Assembly: GCA_963965975.1 (NCBI GenBank)
Contig: OZ014422.1
Location: forward strand, 4,735,155-4,799,154
Direction of reading: 5' to 3'
DNA: 64,000 bases
From: Xestospongia bergquistia
Lineage: Eukaryota; Porifera; Demospongiae; Haplosclerida; Petrosiidae
Part shown: positions 38,701 to 53,700 of the stretch, one piece after another
How positions within the stretch are numbered: position 1 is the stretch's first letter
Layout: every line of letters starts with the position of its first letter
Notes under the pieces: generated by a model
What the model saw: only the letters and a program-made list of their open reading frames with translations
The model's database searches: none
Told to the model about the DNA's origin: nothing
Made by a program: the position numbers and the translations under genes

Positions 38701-41700
38701 ACAGCATCTGGTGGGTTCACTCAGTCCTACCATCTTTTTGTTTACAGCCAACAGATTACAAGACTTGGTAATTGGATAAATAGCTAATCCTAAATTTATT
38801 TCATGCTAATCCTAGTCTTCGTAAAGTACTTTTTCTTGAGCCACCTGAGAGTTATAGTAAAGACAACTGGCCTGCAGAGAATGAGCGAACTCCTATTTTA
38901 CAGCTAATGACTGAAAGTTGCCTTCATGGAGACTCACTGATGAGAATTTTAGTTCTGGGACTAACTAAAGAATTACCTCTTTCTCCAAGCGATGCACTTG
39001 ATATCGCTGATAAATTAGTTGCTAGAGCTGCTAGTGTTCATACTTCTGGTCAGAACATTATGTATATTACTATAATTGTTGTTTACAAAAGCCAAAGCTT
39101 TGTATAGATTACTGCTTCACATTTTATTTTTTACACAAATGTATTTTAGGTAATAGAATGACATTTAAAGACATTTAAAGAATAGTTTTTAAAAGTGGGA
39201 ACACTTGACTGAAAGTTGCATTAATGCCACATGTGTTATAGCTCTTCTATATACTCCCAACTTTTATTAGACATTTAGTTATGTAATGGTTGATCATCTA
39301 TGTATACATCCAACCTTTCAACAGATATTCCTAGGGTGCCATTGCTGGAGAATACTGAATTATTCAGAGCTGTTTTTGACATCACAGCATATCATCCTCC
39401 TTCATCTATATCTATACCTTCAACATTTAAAGCACCTAATTTAGCCATATCAAAACTATACTGGAAGGGATGGATATTACTACTTGTTCTGGCTGCTTTT
39501 AATCCAAAGACAATAGGTGCAATGCTTTTAATTTGGGTGTTGTTTATATATGTGCCTGTGTGTGTGTATTATATATGTATATGTACATACATACATACAT
39601 ATTTAATTACTTGATCTATCTCTTTTCAAGGATCTGTTGGATGGACTGATTACCCTACGTTGAAAGCCATGATGATTATGGTGATGACAAACAATTATTC
39701 CCTTACTGACTTTTTGTCAAAGATACAAGGTAATAAACCTGCTGCAGTTTTGGAGCAACAAGTGAGTGGATGTTTACCTGCTTAGCCTAACCATTTGTTA
39801 TAGTTAACACAAGATGAAAAAGAAACTGTCCTAAAATATGAGAATTATTTAGCACTGTCATCATTGACATCTGAAACAGTTATTACAGAGTCAACCAGTT
39901 ACTTGCTTAATCATGTTACGAGGTTACATCCACAGGGTCCAGTTAGAAAAATTCCATCCTCTGCGATTGACCTCATTAAATCTGTTAACAGTTCATTAAG
40001 ATTAGGTAAACTGCTTTGTCAGTGTAGAGAACCTGACTTTTTGCTGGAAATTATTCAAGAACAGGTTAATGATATTAAATCAGCAATTACTGATTTTTGA
40101 TTATTAGGGTACGAGTAAAGCAATGTCATGGCTGAGGGATCTTGTGGATGGGAGTCAGTCCTCACTGGATATCTTACCTGTACCTTGTCTCTGTGAGTTC
40201 CTCCTTGCAAGCTATCAAGAAAGGGGACTGACTGGAGAGCTTGACCAAGCATCAGAAGGTGAAAACATCTCTCATCGAGCTCATTTTAAAAGAAAGCAAC
40301 GTGTCCAAGAAAAGGTGTGGTTTCGCCAATTATTGTGCCTATAATTAATTTGTTAGAAAAAGAAAATTGTCTTTTCATAAACAAAGTATATGTCATTGTT
40401 TGCTAGATCATAAATCATGTCTTGTTATGTTGTAGAAGTATAGGCTTGTTAAGTACGTCAGAAGGCCATAGACTATTAGCTCCTGACTCTGTATACCTTA
40501 AGTTTTCTTCACAATTAATATGAGTATAATCTGTAGTATTTGTTTAGAGAGATTCCTAAGGTATTTAGTAATACTCATCTGTACTTTATCTAAAAATATT
40601 GAAAACTGTAAGAGTGCATTGCAAAAAGCAGTCTACCAAAGTATTAATATAAAGTGGATGACTTCTAAAGGTATAAAAGACAACTGAATTAGTATTTTTT
40701 TGTTTTTCCAAAGGTTTTTTGTATTGGTTGTCAAAACATTGTATATGAAAACTGGAGTAAAATTGCAATGCCTGGACTGAATTAAATGCACTTATCCACC
40801 CCCACACAACATTGCTGTCAAAATGTTTCCACTAAAGAAGGAAAAGGGCATGGTTTACTCATGGCATTGAAGCACAAATTGTATAGACTACATAGCTGAG
40901 ATTTGAAATGGCATGTGTGATCCCTAAGAACTGAATGAATATTTGAAAATGTACTCCCTGTTAAAAAGTCTATTTTTGTTACTTGGCAATGTGAACTGAA
41001 CACATTTGAAGCAGACAGTATTTTAAAGAATTAAGCTCATATTGTTGATCAACAATGTGTCTGTATGTCTATATTATCAATAACATGATATATAATGTTG
41101 AATAGTGAGTCTAGAATTGCTTACATTGTTCATTTCTACGGAAATCTGTTGAAATACATTTTTCCAAATGTAGGTTCTAAAGCATTATCATTACCGAAAT
41201 ATTTTAACATAAATTGTATTAAAGAATAAAATTACATTTGAGGTACATCTTTTCCCTTAATGGTAAATGAATGGGAAGCTCACAGAAATGCTTGTATTTT
41301 CAGCTCTCTTGAACTTGTACAGTCCAGTCATTCAGTTATGTTTTGAAAGATGAAGCATAATTGTGTTGGTTTAGCAGTATGGAGTTCACTAAAATTGCTT
41401 CATTATTTTATTTTGCATATTTGAAATTTTTAGCTATTTTGTCATTGTAATAGGCTGAATCATTACAATATTTATTCTAAGACAAGAAGTGTACTGAAAA
41501 TGCATGGGCATTTTCAATCCCAGTTACGTTGTGTAAATTTATTATTGAGTGGACTCCTAAACATAGACATATCAGGGCTAATGATGACAATAAAGGCAGT
41601 GAGAAGGCAAGGGATTAAAGCAAAAATGAGTTATTATATTTGGAATTGTATTTTATTTCAAATGAAATACTTAGTATCTTATTTGTGGAAACCATATAGT

Positions 41701-44700
41701 GAAAAATTTTGTAGTGGAAAGTAGTGCTGTTTGTATTTACTACCTGAGCAGATTTAAGTGATTGATGGCTTTTGTTATGTAATTTTTCTAAGACAATACC
41801 ACCATTACATTGTATATCAATGGGTGTCCTTATGGAAAATGAGAGACTGTTGTTTCTGCTTACATAGGCATGCACTAGCACTGGTTAGAAAGAGTTGCAT
41901 GTTATTCCATGAAATCCATCACCTTATAGGATTTATATGCAATAAGCAAAATATATGGTTGCATGTACTTCATTATTTGAATTCATATATATCCTAGTAT
42001 TCCTTAGATAATCAGAATCATCCTTAATTTGCCTATGTAGTAAGCACGAACAGCACTACTTTCTACTATTTTCACATGTTCTTACTTTCATCACTTCACT
42101 TAGTTGCCTTACCATTACCTCAGTGTTTGCAAGTCCCTTCAGTGTAGATGGTATAGACTGATTGGAAATACCCATGCACTTCCAGTACACTCCTTGTCTT
42201 TGTATAAACAATCAGGTTTTTTAATGGGAAAACGAGTGAAAGTAGAGTTTCAATTCTGCATAATAAAGTAGTAAAGCTGTTATAGTAAGCTCTAATGGGC
42301 AAAACAAATATGACAATGCTTCATCTTATATATAACTGAATAACTGGACTGTATAACTTTCTACAGTTTCTAGAGCACCAAAAGAATGAGTACCTTCATG
42401 ACTTTCCATAGGATTTACTGTCAAAGTCAGCTCTCTAATAATTTCATGGCTATTAAATAAATATCTAATGTTTTTAAAACATATTATAGCTAAAGACAAA
42501 GGTAGCTATTCCTATTAGTACCTTTTCAGAAGGCAACTTTTATCATAAGTCTCAATGCTACACAAATCTTTTCAAGCAGACTTATATTATGGAGCTAACA
42601 TTCAAGTCTTTAGGTATAATTTTCTAAACTATAGTAAGGCATGTAGTGGTGTATATGAAGATCATGTAATTAGAGGTATAAACCATGCTCTTTATTTAAA
42701 TGCCCTGAAAAGCTTTTTCAAATGTTGCTACTATTTATCCTATACTATCATAATGCATATTGAAAGGTGTTGATATAGTTAATTGTCTCCATTCTATAGG
42801 TTGTTCATCAACATGAGCAAATGATTTCTCGACTGAAGACTCTAGTCTCTAACCCAACTTCACCAACTACTTGTTTGGACATTTTAAACTATTTCATTGA
42901 TAAATTGTCATCTTCCATTAATTATTGGGCACTAAAGGTATAAATATTTATTTGAATACAATTGTTATCAATTTTTGCTATAGGCTCTTACTGATATTTT
43001 GTCTTGTAAGAGTGTGGATGATAGAAGAACTGGCAATAAACTGACCATGTCATGGTTGTTACAGTCTATTCCATCTCTTACTGTTTTCTCTTCTATATCT
43101 CAATCTCTTATCAAATCAATAATTTCAGCTTGCCAAGTGGAAATGAATGCCGATATTTTCATGGCATACTTGCATTTCATAACAACACATGTGTCACAAG
43201 AAATGTTACATCAAGTAACAACTAAACTTGCTTTTGTGATTTCAGAAAGGTATAATTTTTTTGGGAATGCCTATGAATTCTCTCATCAAGATGATGCAAT
43301 GATAGCCCTTTTAAGAATGCTAAGGGTTACATTTGATGCTTATTTACACACTGAGTTCCAACATTTCCATGAAACCAATGAACTTTTGAGTTTGTCCCTA
43401 CCCATCATTAGTTGTGATTGTCAGGTGGTGGTGCCAGCCAAATTCATTGAAGCCATTTTTATTGTTCTCTCTCTTGTGGATGTGGTATGTAGTGGGGATT
43501 CGCAACATCTTATAAACATTCTCCTACCTAGCGAAAGTAAGCACATGCCACAGCCTTGTTCTTTGTTGTCCAAAGAACCTCTACCATTAGTAAAGGAAGA
43601 AATATTACATTTTGTTTTTTGTAATGCTGATAAAAAACTAGTTGAGATGTTAATCTCACAATTTCAACCAAATCAACTCTATTGTTTGATGCTGTATGGA
43701 GTTCCACAAAGCAATATGGACATTGTGTTAGCCAATTTGCAAGTTGAAGCCACACAAGCTATCATTGACCAGGTTGAAGCACAACATCTTCGTGGTTGTA
43801 TTAGCGGTCATTTTTATTCTTCTTTGGTTTCTGATCAGAGGCATTCTTTGGATAAGAATGTGAAAACTGTTCTCTCAATGGGCACAATACCAAGATTAGT
43901 ATTCTCTACTGCTGTTGTTCAAACTTCGCATGACATACAGTCTTCTCTGTCAATGGAAGAAGCTTTTTCTCTTTTCCTTTCTACTAATGCAGTTGTGTCT
44001 CTTCGTAGTGTCCTCACTTTCTTGCAATACATCTTGTCAAATTATTATATGAAGGGAACATTGACTGATCTTGAGAAAAACTCTGTAGCCAACCTAATAG
44101 AATCTGTACAGTTATTAGCTGCTGACCAATTAAGAAAGGTAGAATCTGTATTTAAGGATGTTTTTGTTTGGCGATTATTTTATCTGCTCTCACATGTTGT
44201 GATACATTGTAGTGACGCTAATGATGCTTATCATGAACACTTGATATCTTTGAAGAATCAAATGAGTGACAACAGAGTTGATACACTTCATCAGATTATG
44301 GAGGCATGTGTTCACCTGCGAGTACCACCTTCAAAGAAGGTAGTCACAGTCAGTTATAGACTGAAAGATTCACTTCATAAGATGTTAACTGATATTATGC
44401 AGAATAGAGTTTGTGTGGAAGAAAATCTTCTTTGCTTTGTACGTTATTATGTCTTAGATGCCTTACAGGAACAAGGTATTCACATGCTACTCAAAGTAAA
44501 AAGTAACAACACAAGTCTAAGTGTAAAAGGATTGATTTGCGACTTGATTGAAATAATTGATCCTGAAATTGTGTCAGTTAGTCCACTAGTGCATTCGTGT
44601 TTGTTTTCTGTTGGTGACATTATGTACCTCTTGGAGAAATCCATTCATCAAGCATCATGGTCCACCTTTCAAAAATCACTACTTAGAGCTTTAAGTGATG

Positions 44701-47700
44701 CTATTATGTAAGTTATTATATTAAGCCTATGTTAGCAATGTACAATGCGATGGTCTTGACTGGGTACATTCAACAAAATTGTATATGCAACACCAACATC
44801 TTGTTTATTGTCAGTACCATAGCCTCAAATTGCAATCAAATGTTATGCTTCTCCATGTATTCAGAATTATGCAAGATACTTTAATCAATAGTATATGCTG
44901 TTTCTAATTCTCCTCAAGTATTTAAGTCTGCATGATATTGTAAAATTGTGCAAGCTTACTATGAGCTATTTTAGGTTCACAATAGTTACTTTATTAACAT
45001 CCTTGTGCGTATATATGGTGGAGAAGTTATAGTATTTTGGTTACCTGTTTAGTTTTCTGTTTGCCTGCATACCCTGCTATAACACTTTAAATAAATAATT
45101 AATTCCTATGCAGCAGTAGCGTATTTAGCTGGCAAATTTTTGGAATAATTGTCAAAATTTGCCTTCTATGATCATAATGCTAATTGCATGAGCGTCCTGT
45201 CAAAAAATTAAGCCTTATTAATCACAAAATTGTCCAAACATATCAAGGCAAAACTCCTAATTCCATCATTAAGAGTTACTTTGTTCTCATTCCTTGTTTT
45301 GATGTTTTTGTTTGGCAATTATTATATTTGCAGTACATGGATTATGAAGAAATAAATGCTGCTGTTTCCTCCTTAATATAGTTGCTTGCCTTGTTGACTT
45401 TTTGATACTTGATAGTAATAACAATGAAGTCTGATATTAGAACTGCCTCAAGAAATATGATCAAGCCATAAATAGTAAAGAAAAGGGAATGGAAACAAGC
45501 AATAGGTGGACTAATATTTCTGCATAAATTTATATGATTGTTGTGGTGCTTTGGCTAATTAGGATTGCACAAATAAAAGAGCTTTAATAAATTCAAACAG
45601 AGTATTTTTAAGCGCATATACTATCACTTTACTAGGAAAATGTAGAACATTTAGTGGAGGTATCCTGAGCAAGCAAGTTATGGGTGTGTTAAAAAAATTG
45701 ACATTGGTTTATGTATTCACTATAGTTAGTGAATTTTTAATTTAAAAGACATTTAACATAAAACCCATGTGATGAATGCAGATATATATTTATAAAAATT
45801 GGATCCAAGTTGTTCTCAGCAGAAAACAACTTTGGTTGCAGGTATTCCATATTATATGATACCGATGTGATAGATGGAAAAGATTCAAGCAAGTTGCAAA
45901 TGCAATTGCTCCATGTCTAAATGAAAAGTTCCCAGTCTTTTTTGGAATCTTGCTTGTTCCCATGCTGCAATTATCACTCCTTTAATTATATCTCACTTCC
46001 TTTATGTGTCCCTTCAATGCATTTATTTGCAGGTCTCTCTCTTTGTCTCACCAACCTGTTTATCTCCTATCTAGTCTTTCCTTGTATTCATGCCCTTGCT
46101 CTGTCTGTCTTCACAAGTCTTAATTTCTTCTTTCTGTATAGTCTGCTTTTCTTGGTTCCCTTTGCTTGTCTCAAGTCTCTGCATTCTCTTCTTCTCTGTC
46201 TATATCTAGCAAGTCTTTCCTCTCTTTTCTCTAAACATCTTCCTGATTCTCTTCATTTAGATGCTTTCTCTAATACCAGTATCTGCTATTTGCTATAATT
46301 ATAGTAAACAATAATGTGAGTACATCTTTAGATGCAACTTATGGATGGATTGACAGCAGATGGACAGGTTTTATTTAATAAAAATTGTGTGGCTCACTCA
46401 GACTTGCCCACAATTATAGTTAATGTAGTTGCAGTCATTAATAATGATTTGTATAGGTTGCTCTGGGTTGTGCAAATAAATATAGCAGTTCTTCATTTTG
46501 CTATAATAGCACTCATGCTAACTCATCAGATTATCTTTTTGAGTAACATTACTTTAAAATGCCCTTAAGACATATTTTGTTCATACATTTCAGGAATATA
46601 AATTCTACACTGTTGTTGAATGTGCTCTGGACTTGTGTTCATCTACCTACACTTTGGCAAGGAAAAGTAAAAAAAGAAGCTGTCATAGATAGTAATTTAA
46701 GCTTGGTGAGTTAGATCATGCATTGTAATACTAAGTCTGCTTTTTCATGCTTAGGGAATTGAGCCATCTAGACAGTTAGTTTTAACCAATGATCATGTGT
46801 TTACTGTCGTTAACCATGTGTTGCGAGAGATGTTACTGAACGCCAATTCAGTTATCATTACTAGACTGCCACTTCTAATCGCTTGCTCAAAGGACAAAAT
46901 TGCTGACATATCCAAGTATTTAGCCCAGTTAGTTAAATGATTTATAATTGATGATTTCATGACTGAACTTGTGTTATAGCCTTTTATCAAATGAAGCAAA
47001 TCAAATGTTAATTCATCTGTATCTTGCTGATGAGATTGTTGGTCAATTTATACCTAGTTTTTCTGATTGTTCTTTATTATCTCAGCCTTCCAGAGTAAGT
47101 GTACGTAGTTGATCATTTGCTAACATTTCTGTGAAATGCACTCTTCTGTTATATAACTTCTTTTGGAGATTGTATTGTTAGTGTTTGGTGTAGTTTGGAA
47201 ATATGAAGATAGGTTGTAGGGTTATGGAAACACATCATGGGCATGAATTAAGCTTAGTAATGTCTCATTCACTAAAGCTAAATAGTATGAATAGAATTCT
47301 CAGTAATGTGTAACATTTGTGAACTCAATAAGTATGCTGTCTATAGAAGAACTCAATTCATAACTAGAACAATGTTTATAGAGCATTTACATTATTATTT
47401 AGCAACATCCACTGGTCGTCAGTATTGTCACTTTATCATTACTTCTTTAACTTTCCTGCTAGATGGATTGTTATGTACGTGACTTATTAATATCTATGAC
47501 ATCTATCCCTAATGGAGATGATGATGACCACAAAGTAACATCAGCTAGTTTGCTATGTCGTCAACTTGTTGTTAGTCATCCTCAACTTATTTTAAGGTAA
47601 CTATTATCCAGATAATGATTATATCTTTTTATTGTATTTATCTTGTTTTAGGCATTTGCCATTTCTTGGTTGTTTGTTAAGAGGTCGAGCTACTTTAAGT

Positions 47701-50700
47701 CAAAAGCAGTTTTCTGATCATCTAATTGTGTTCACCAATGCTTTCCATTTACTTAACATGTTTCAACCTTCTGCCTTCCTTACAGTAATTGTGTATGATA
47801 TTACTTATCTGTTTTTAGAAAATTCTTTATAGGGTACAGAAATAGAGTGTTGTTTGGAACCATTTATGGATTTCCTTAAGGTTTGTTTTCAAAATAGTTG
47901 TATCTAGTATCTCATTTGGATCTATTAGTATCAGTGTTTAAGAAATGGAACATACCACATTTTGATGGGAAAGTTCCTGTCTTTTCTTTGTCGCTATTGT
48001 CAATACTTGGGTGCAGGTGCACATATGTTTCTCAGAAAACATCAAGAAACTCTTTAGTAAGTGGTTAACAATGAAATTGATATTGTTTGAGGAAATGTTC
48101 TGCTTTATTTACTTAGTGGATTAAAGAATGCATTTCCTAAACACCAAAATGTTATTCAGGATCTGCTTGATATGTTACCAGCTCAGTCCATGCCTAACTT
48201 GATGAATATTGAACACAATTGCAGTATCGATGCTTTATTGAAATGCCCACCAGTTTTATCCTCTTCTTACCAAGGACACTCTTATGTGCAGTTATTGCCA
48301 TTTATCCAGAAACTAGGGAATCATGAAAGTAAGTTGAATTTTGGTCTTCGTGTAAATAACTATGCAATGTATATTGATAGCTATTTTTCAAGTACTACAA
48401 GACCTTGAAGAGAGTTCAGTCAGATCGGTTGAGATATTGCATCAATTTGTGGTAAGGAATGCAATTTCACCCACTACTACAATTATTTGATTTTAAAATG
48501 ATCCTTTTTCATGGCTGGGATATTGCACATGCCAGGTGGTCTTATAATTGTTTTCCAGCCACATATATATCATTTAAGCGCAGCAGTAAGTAATATGTAG
48601 GTATTACCCTTGGAAAAATGGCTACCTCATATGCATATAATGACTTAAGTCCGAGTATAACAATTTTGCAGGATTTTATAATCACCAACAACTTACTTGA
48701 GTATTTGCAAACTGTTAAGAGTAGTAGCCTAATAAGTCTAGAATCATGATCAGAAGAAAGAACTATTAACTTGGCTGGCAGGCTAGCTTTAGTGATAATT
48801 TCAATCATACATTCATTATTATCACATTAATAGCTTGATATCACGTGGTTGCCATTCCTTCGTTTAATACTCATTACATTGTAATAGTAATAAGTATAAC
48901 GGTAATAATTAGCTCCAATTGAAATCTAATACTTGCTGCTTCAGCAGAAGATTGATATATTATAAAATAAGTAACAAAACATTTCAAAAAAAAGAAACCA
49001 ATGTAGGGATGAAATTGCATAAAGCAATAAATCAAGGCAGACTGGATGATAGCATAAGATTCTGAGAATAAGTAGCTTACTTAGAGATTCTGTACTATAC
49101 AGGGGCAGGGACAGCATATTAAAACTGGGGGGGGGGGGTCAGCATTCATGAAGGCGGAGTTATGTATACATGCTTTAGAATGGACAAAAGTATCTGTTTT
49201 AAAGAGCACAACCACATTAATTCTGACTATATGATCAGTAGTTACCAAAGTATTTCATTTCTGAATGCAAATTCTTTAGCTACAGATACTAAATTTAACT
49301 TGTCAGTTAGTTGTTTTAGAATGTGAAGTAATGCAGATGTTTAGCCTTTATTCAGCCATTGCTGACCACAAATAAGTAAAAACATGCTTTAGAGCTGAAA
49401 ATGTTCTTTCAGCTATAGCTGATGTTATACGTATAGCTAAAGTAACTTGTGTACAGAAGGTAACAATTCATTGAACACCTCATTGCTGTCCATGGCATCA
49501 CGTATTGTGTGACAGTCTTTACTTCTGGTGTGGCTTTCTTGATGATGTCATGAAGAAGTGGCAGCTGCACATTCAACTCAGACATGTCTACATCATCTTT
49601 GAAGCAGGAATCTCTTGAGATGAAAAAACTTTCTTGATGGAAGCTCATATCGAGGATTGGGTTTAGACACCATATGCTTAAATCCAGGCTTCTCGACTGT
49701 ATACAATGGCACAGCATGTTTGGCAAAATAATATGTAATAGTATGAGTCATTCTTTGGCTTGTGGACTACTGCGAGGGTATTTTGTTGATTGAGTCAAGC
49801 TCTCTTTAATAGTTTGTTGTGTCATTGTATGTTACTCACTGCTAAGTCCCAGTTGAAATACTGGCCAATAGTTCAAGGTGGTGATCACGCAAATGTTGAA
49901 TCAGGTTAGAGGTGTTCCTTTGTTTTGCACAAATGCCTACTCCACACTTGCGACAAATTGGCTGGTGCTGTTCTTCCTCTATTATCTTTCCATCTTCATT
50001 AGCTCTCGGACCGAAGTATAACCATGCTTTACTCTTTGTGTTTCTCTTTTTTACAATGTTAATCCCACACAGTTTCACAAGCCATTTTACAACTTTGCAT
50101 GTGTATCAATAATAATAATAATTAATAACCGTGATAATCGTTAATAGTGATAATCGAAGTTCAAAAAATAGCGCAGTTTGATTAATCATTCTATTAATAA
50201 TCGCTATATAATCGTAAAACCGTATAATCGCCCAACACTATGCAATAACTGAAACCATTCAGAGTTTCTTTTCATACTTTCTCCAAAAAATCATGCAATA
50301 GATTCTGACCCATAATTGAAATCAACGCAGTCACTGTTTGATGGCAAGTGAATCTGTTTTCCTTGACCCAGATTTTAAGCTCCTTAATTTTGTTGCTCCA
50401 TGTTAGTAGTTGTTGCTTCAGATTACCCTCTAACTCAGTGTGGCCTTGAAATGCAATATCTTGGCGAGCATGGTATTGTATACCCCTCAACTGACATAGA
50501 TGTTCTTGTCTGTTGAAGTTTCTTCATTTGTGAATTCAATTGACTCCCAATTGTAGGCCTTCCTATCCATTTCATTTTGCCTCCTTCATGAGCTTTGATC
50601 TTCTCTATAGCTTTTTCCAATTTTGAAATCTTTTTTGGTGAACATTTCCTCTATCTTTGCTAAATGTAAACTTGTGTTTAACAGCATCTTGGCAGCAAAA

Positions 50701-53700
50701 ACAAAACACCTTTCTTCATTGGATATGTATACTGAGCCATGGAAATTGCTTATACCAATTTGATTGAAAATTTGGATTTTTTGTAGTTAACATCTGTAAA
50801 GGTCTATCATTAGGCTGAAAAAGTTTCTCTTCACTACCACAGCACTGTGACGAGCACCTTGGAATTGTATGTGATGCTATTGGGTGTCTACCTCAATACC
50901 CTCCTCATCACTCATATTGTCAGATACTGATAGATCACTGACAGTAGAGGTAGTAACCTCTTCTTACTCATCAGACATTTTTCTTGTTCACAGTTATTTT
51001 CTCTTCCTCTCTTATGTCTAAGGAGCTGACCAAACACTGAAAAAGGCTGCATATCTTTTTGCCATTGTGAAGTCTACCTTTGGATCAAAGTGCAACAGCA
51101 TGTAGTTAGCATTTACAGTGTGGTAGGGTGCTAATGTAGTCTGAGTGTCTGAGTGTTAAAAAATGCATCCTACAAAAACACAAAAGAAGGTTTAGTCTCA
51201 CTGTTACAAGTTAAACCTTACAAAGAATACAAAGAATGTGATCAATTAATGCCATGAATTCATGAATTGCTCCTTCAATAAAGGGGGGCTGAGCCTTCCA
51301 CCTTTAAAAAATGGAGGAGCTCAAGCCTCCTTGCCTCCTAGGTCTATGCCAGTGTTATATGCTATATTTGCCCTTTTGTTATATGCTGATGCTACTTTGT
51401 TATTTGTTCTTAAGTTTTAGCTATACTACATGCTGGGATTTAGCTTTTTTGTATACATGCGTATGCCCACTTGCATCATTTTATTCCAATGTAGTTGTTT
51501 ACTACAGTTAAAAGCAATGAATGGAATTTAAATAACACACATTGTCAAGCTAAACAGGAATATTATTATAAAAATAGTCCTTGGAATATTTTGATGGTAT
51601 TTACGTTGCTTTAAGGGAGTGAATTATTGTTAACTTTGAAGACTGGAGAGTTGGGAGAAGCTATGGAACTACTCAAACACATTTTCTCAAGTAACTGAAT
51701 GCAGAACCTTCAATCAGCCATCCCCAATTCAAAACACTTAGAATGAATGTAATGATATTGATTGGTTGCTATGTGCATTTGTAGTTACTATATGAGAGTT
51801 AATTTCATTCCTTGATCTTAAAAGTTACATACAATAATACAATAAAACACTGAAAACTAACATACTACATACATAATACATGGTCCAAAACAATTGTTTT
51901 GCTGTGAAATTGTCATCTTCAAAACAATTATAGGATGGCAGGAGTGAGCAAGTTGTGTGTGAAGGTGTTCATGTGAAAAGTTTATTTTGCAAAAACCAAT
52001 TGAAACCATATATTCATTTGATCAAGAAAAGATATAATATTGAGAGAAAGGAGCTAGAGTTGAGACAAGCTTGGTATCACAGCTTTTTTTTCCTTAATAG
52101 AAACATTTAAATTATTAACCTCGCTGTGCATGGGCGCATAGCGAGGGTTACTGTAGTCTGTCAGTGTGTGTGTGTGTGTATGTATGTGTGTCTGTTACCC
52201 GGGCAAATGGCTTTGAACTGCTTTAACTTGGCAAACACGGCACTGGTAGCCACCAAACTATAGTGGAGGGTAGCAAAACTTCAATACTTATTGCCAAAAG
52301 GAACGTCAAATGAACAAAAAGCTTTAGAAGTCTGAAAAATCTTTGAAAAAAAGCACAGCTTTCAGTGAAGACTCAAGAATTCAATAAAAATCTCCTGCAT
52401 ATAGCTTACGACATTTTCAAACTTTTTAAAGTGAGAATTTTTGTAAAAATACTTCTTTGGAAAGTTATGACAGTTTTACTAACTTTTGGCAGTTATCTCA
52501 TTTGAGCGTGAACAAAAAATACTAGCACCATAGCTGTTATTGGAGAATCACTAACTGGAAAGTATTGGACCTTTTGTCAATTAGTAGTTGCACTAAAAGG
52601 CAAAGCTTTTTTCCCTTTGATTGAAGAGAAAAGCTGAGTCATCAATAATCATCTTGTGCATCACGTGGACGTCACTTGAAGTTGCTAAAAAGAATAAAGA
52701 AAGTCTCTGAATAAGACCGCAGCGAGGTTAAGCATTTAGGTGCATTCATTGACATTGTAATGACCTATAGTTCTACCTTTTCCTGTGCCTTCTGCAGTCA
52801 AACTCAGGTTGTAGAGCAGATGCTAGTCATTTCTATCTGTAGTGACATTGAATGTACATTAATCACCAGTAGTTTATTACAGCATGTGCTTGTTTAACCT
52901 CATCATTTACCTTATGAGTGAGAGTTACAGTGTGTGTGTGTGTGTCTGGGGCAATGCATTTTGAGCCTCTTTTACTTGGCAACAAATGTGTACAAAATTT
53001 GGGAAATAGATGGCAAATGTTCAGCATTATAAATTTGTTCTACCACTTAAAAGCTGCCAAGATTGACAAGGCTTGAAAAGTCAGAAAAACCTTTTAAAAC
53101 AATGCAGACAATATAAGAAAAACGACACAAGTGTAGGTACAATTATATGTGTAAGAAAGAACATAGTATTTTGTCCAGGCAACCAACTAAAGTCAAACTA
53201 ACCAATCAACCTATACAATGCATTGAATATAGTATCATATGAAGCTCTCTCGTCAGCAGACATGACAAACAAAAATCATTGATTCACCTTCTATGTTGTA
53301 AACCACAATCTGGAGTACTGATGTTTACTGCTAGCCCAAAAGCTTAGTTCATATTTTTAATGGCAATAGGAAGTATTTTTGCCTTTGTGGGAATGCAAAC
53401 ATAGCACCCTCAGGCTATCTCTGTCACAATATCTAGATCTATCTGAACTAGATTGATGCATATACATTGAGAATACCTCTGAAAATTGTTCTGGCGACTA
53501 AAGGAGGAAAAAGCTATACAATCTCCACATTTAACAAGGTGGGAGAGCGTTACATGTCTTTCTTTTGGATTTGTACATTATTGAGATGCCAGAAGTGCTA
53601 AAGAAAGTTCTTAGACTGTTAAATTCCCAACCTACAACTCTATCATGATCATCACTGTGGTGTTATGCCACACCTTTTGAAAACACAAGGTAAGCAAATA

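Noticed and set aside
45921-46298. 125-codon open frame in INTS1 intron 18
   Set aside because: It is a pyrimidine-rich low-complexity stretch giving Leu/Ser/Phe/Cys; no similarity and it lies between two confirmed exons.
49842-50078. Host ZBED-type gene
   Set aside because: The BED finger is preceded by a hAT terminus and followed by no catalytic core, so it is a transposon fragment.
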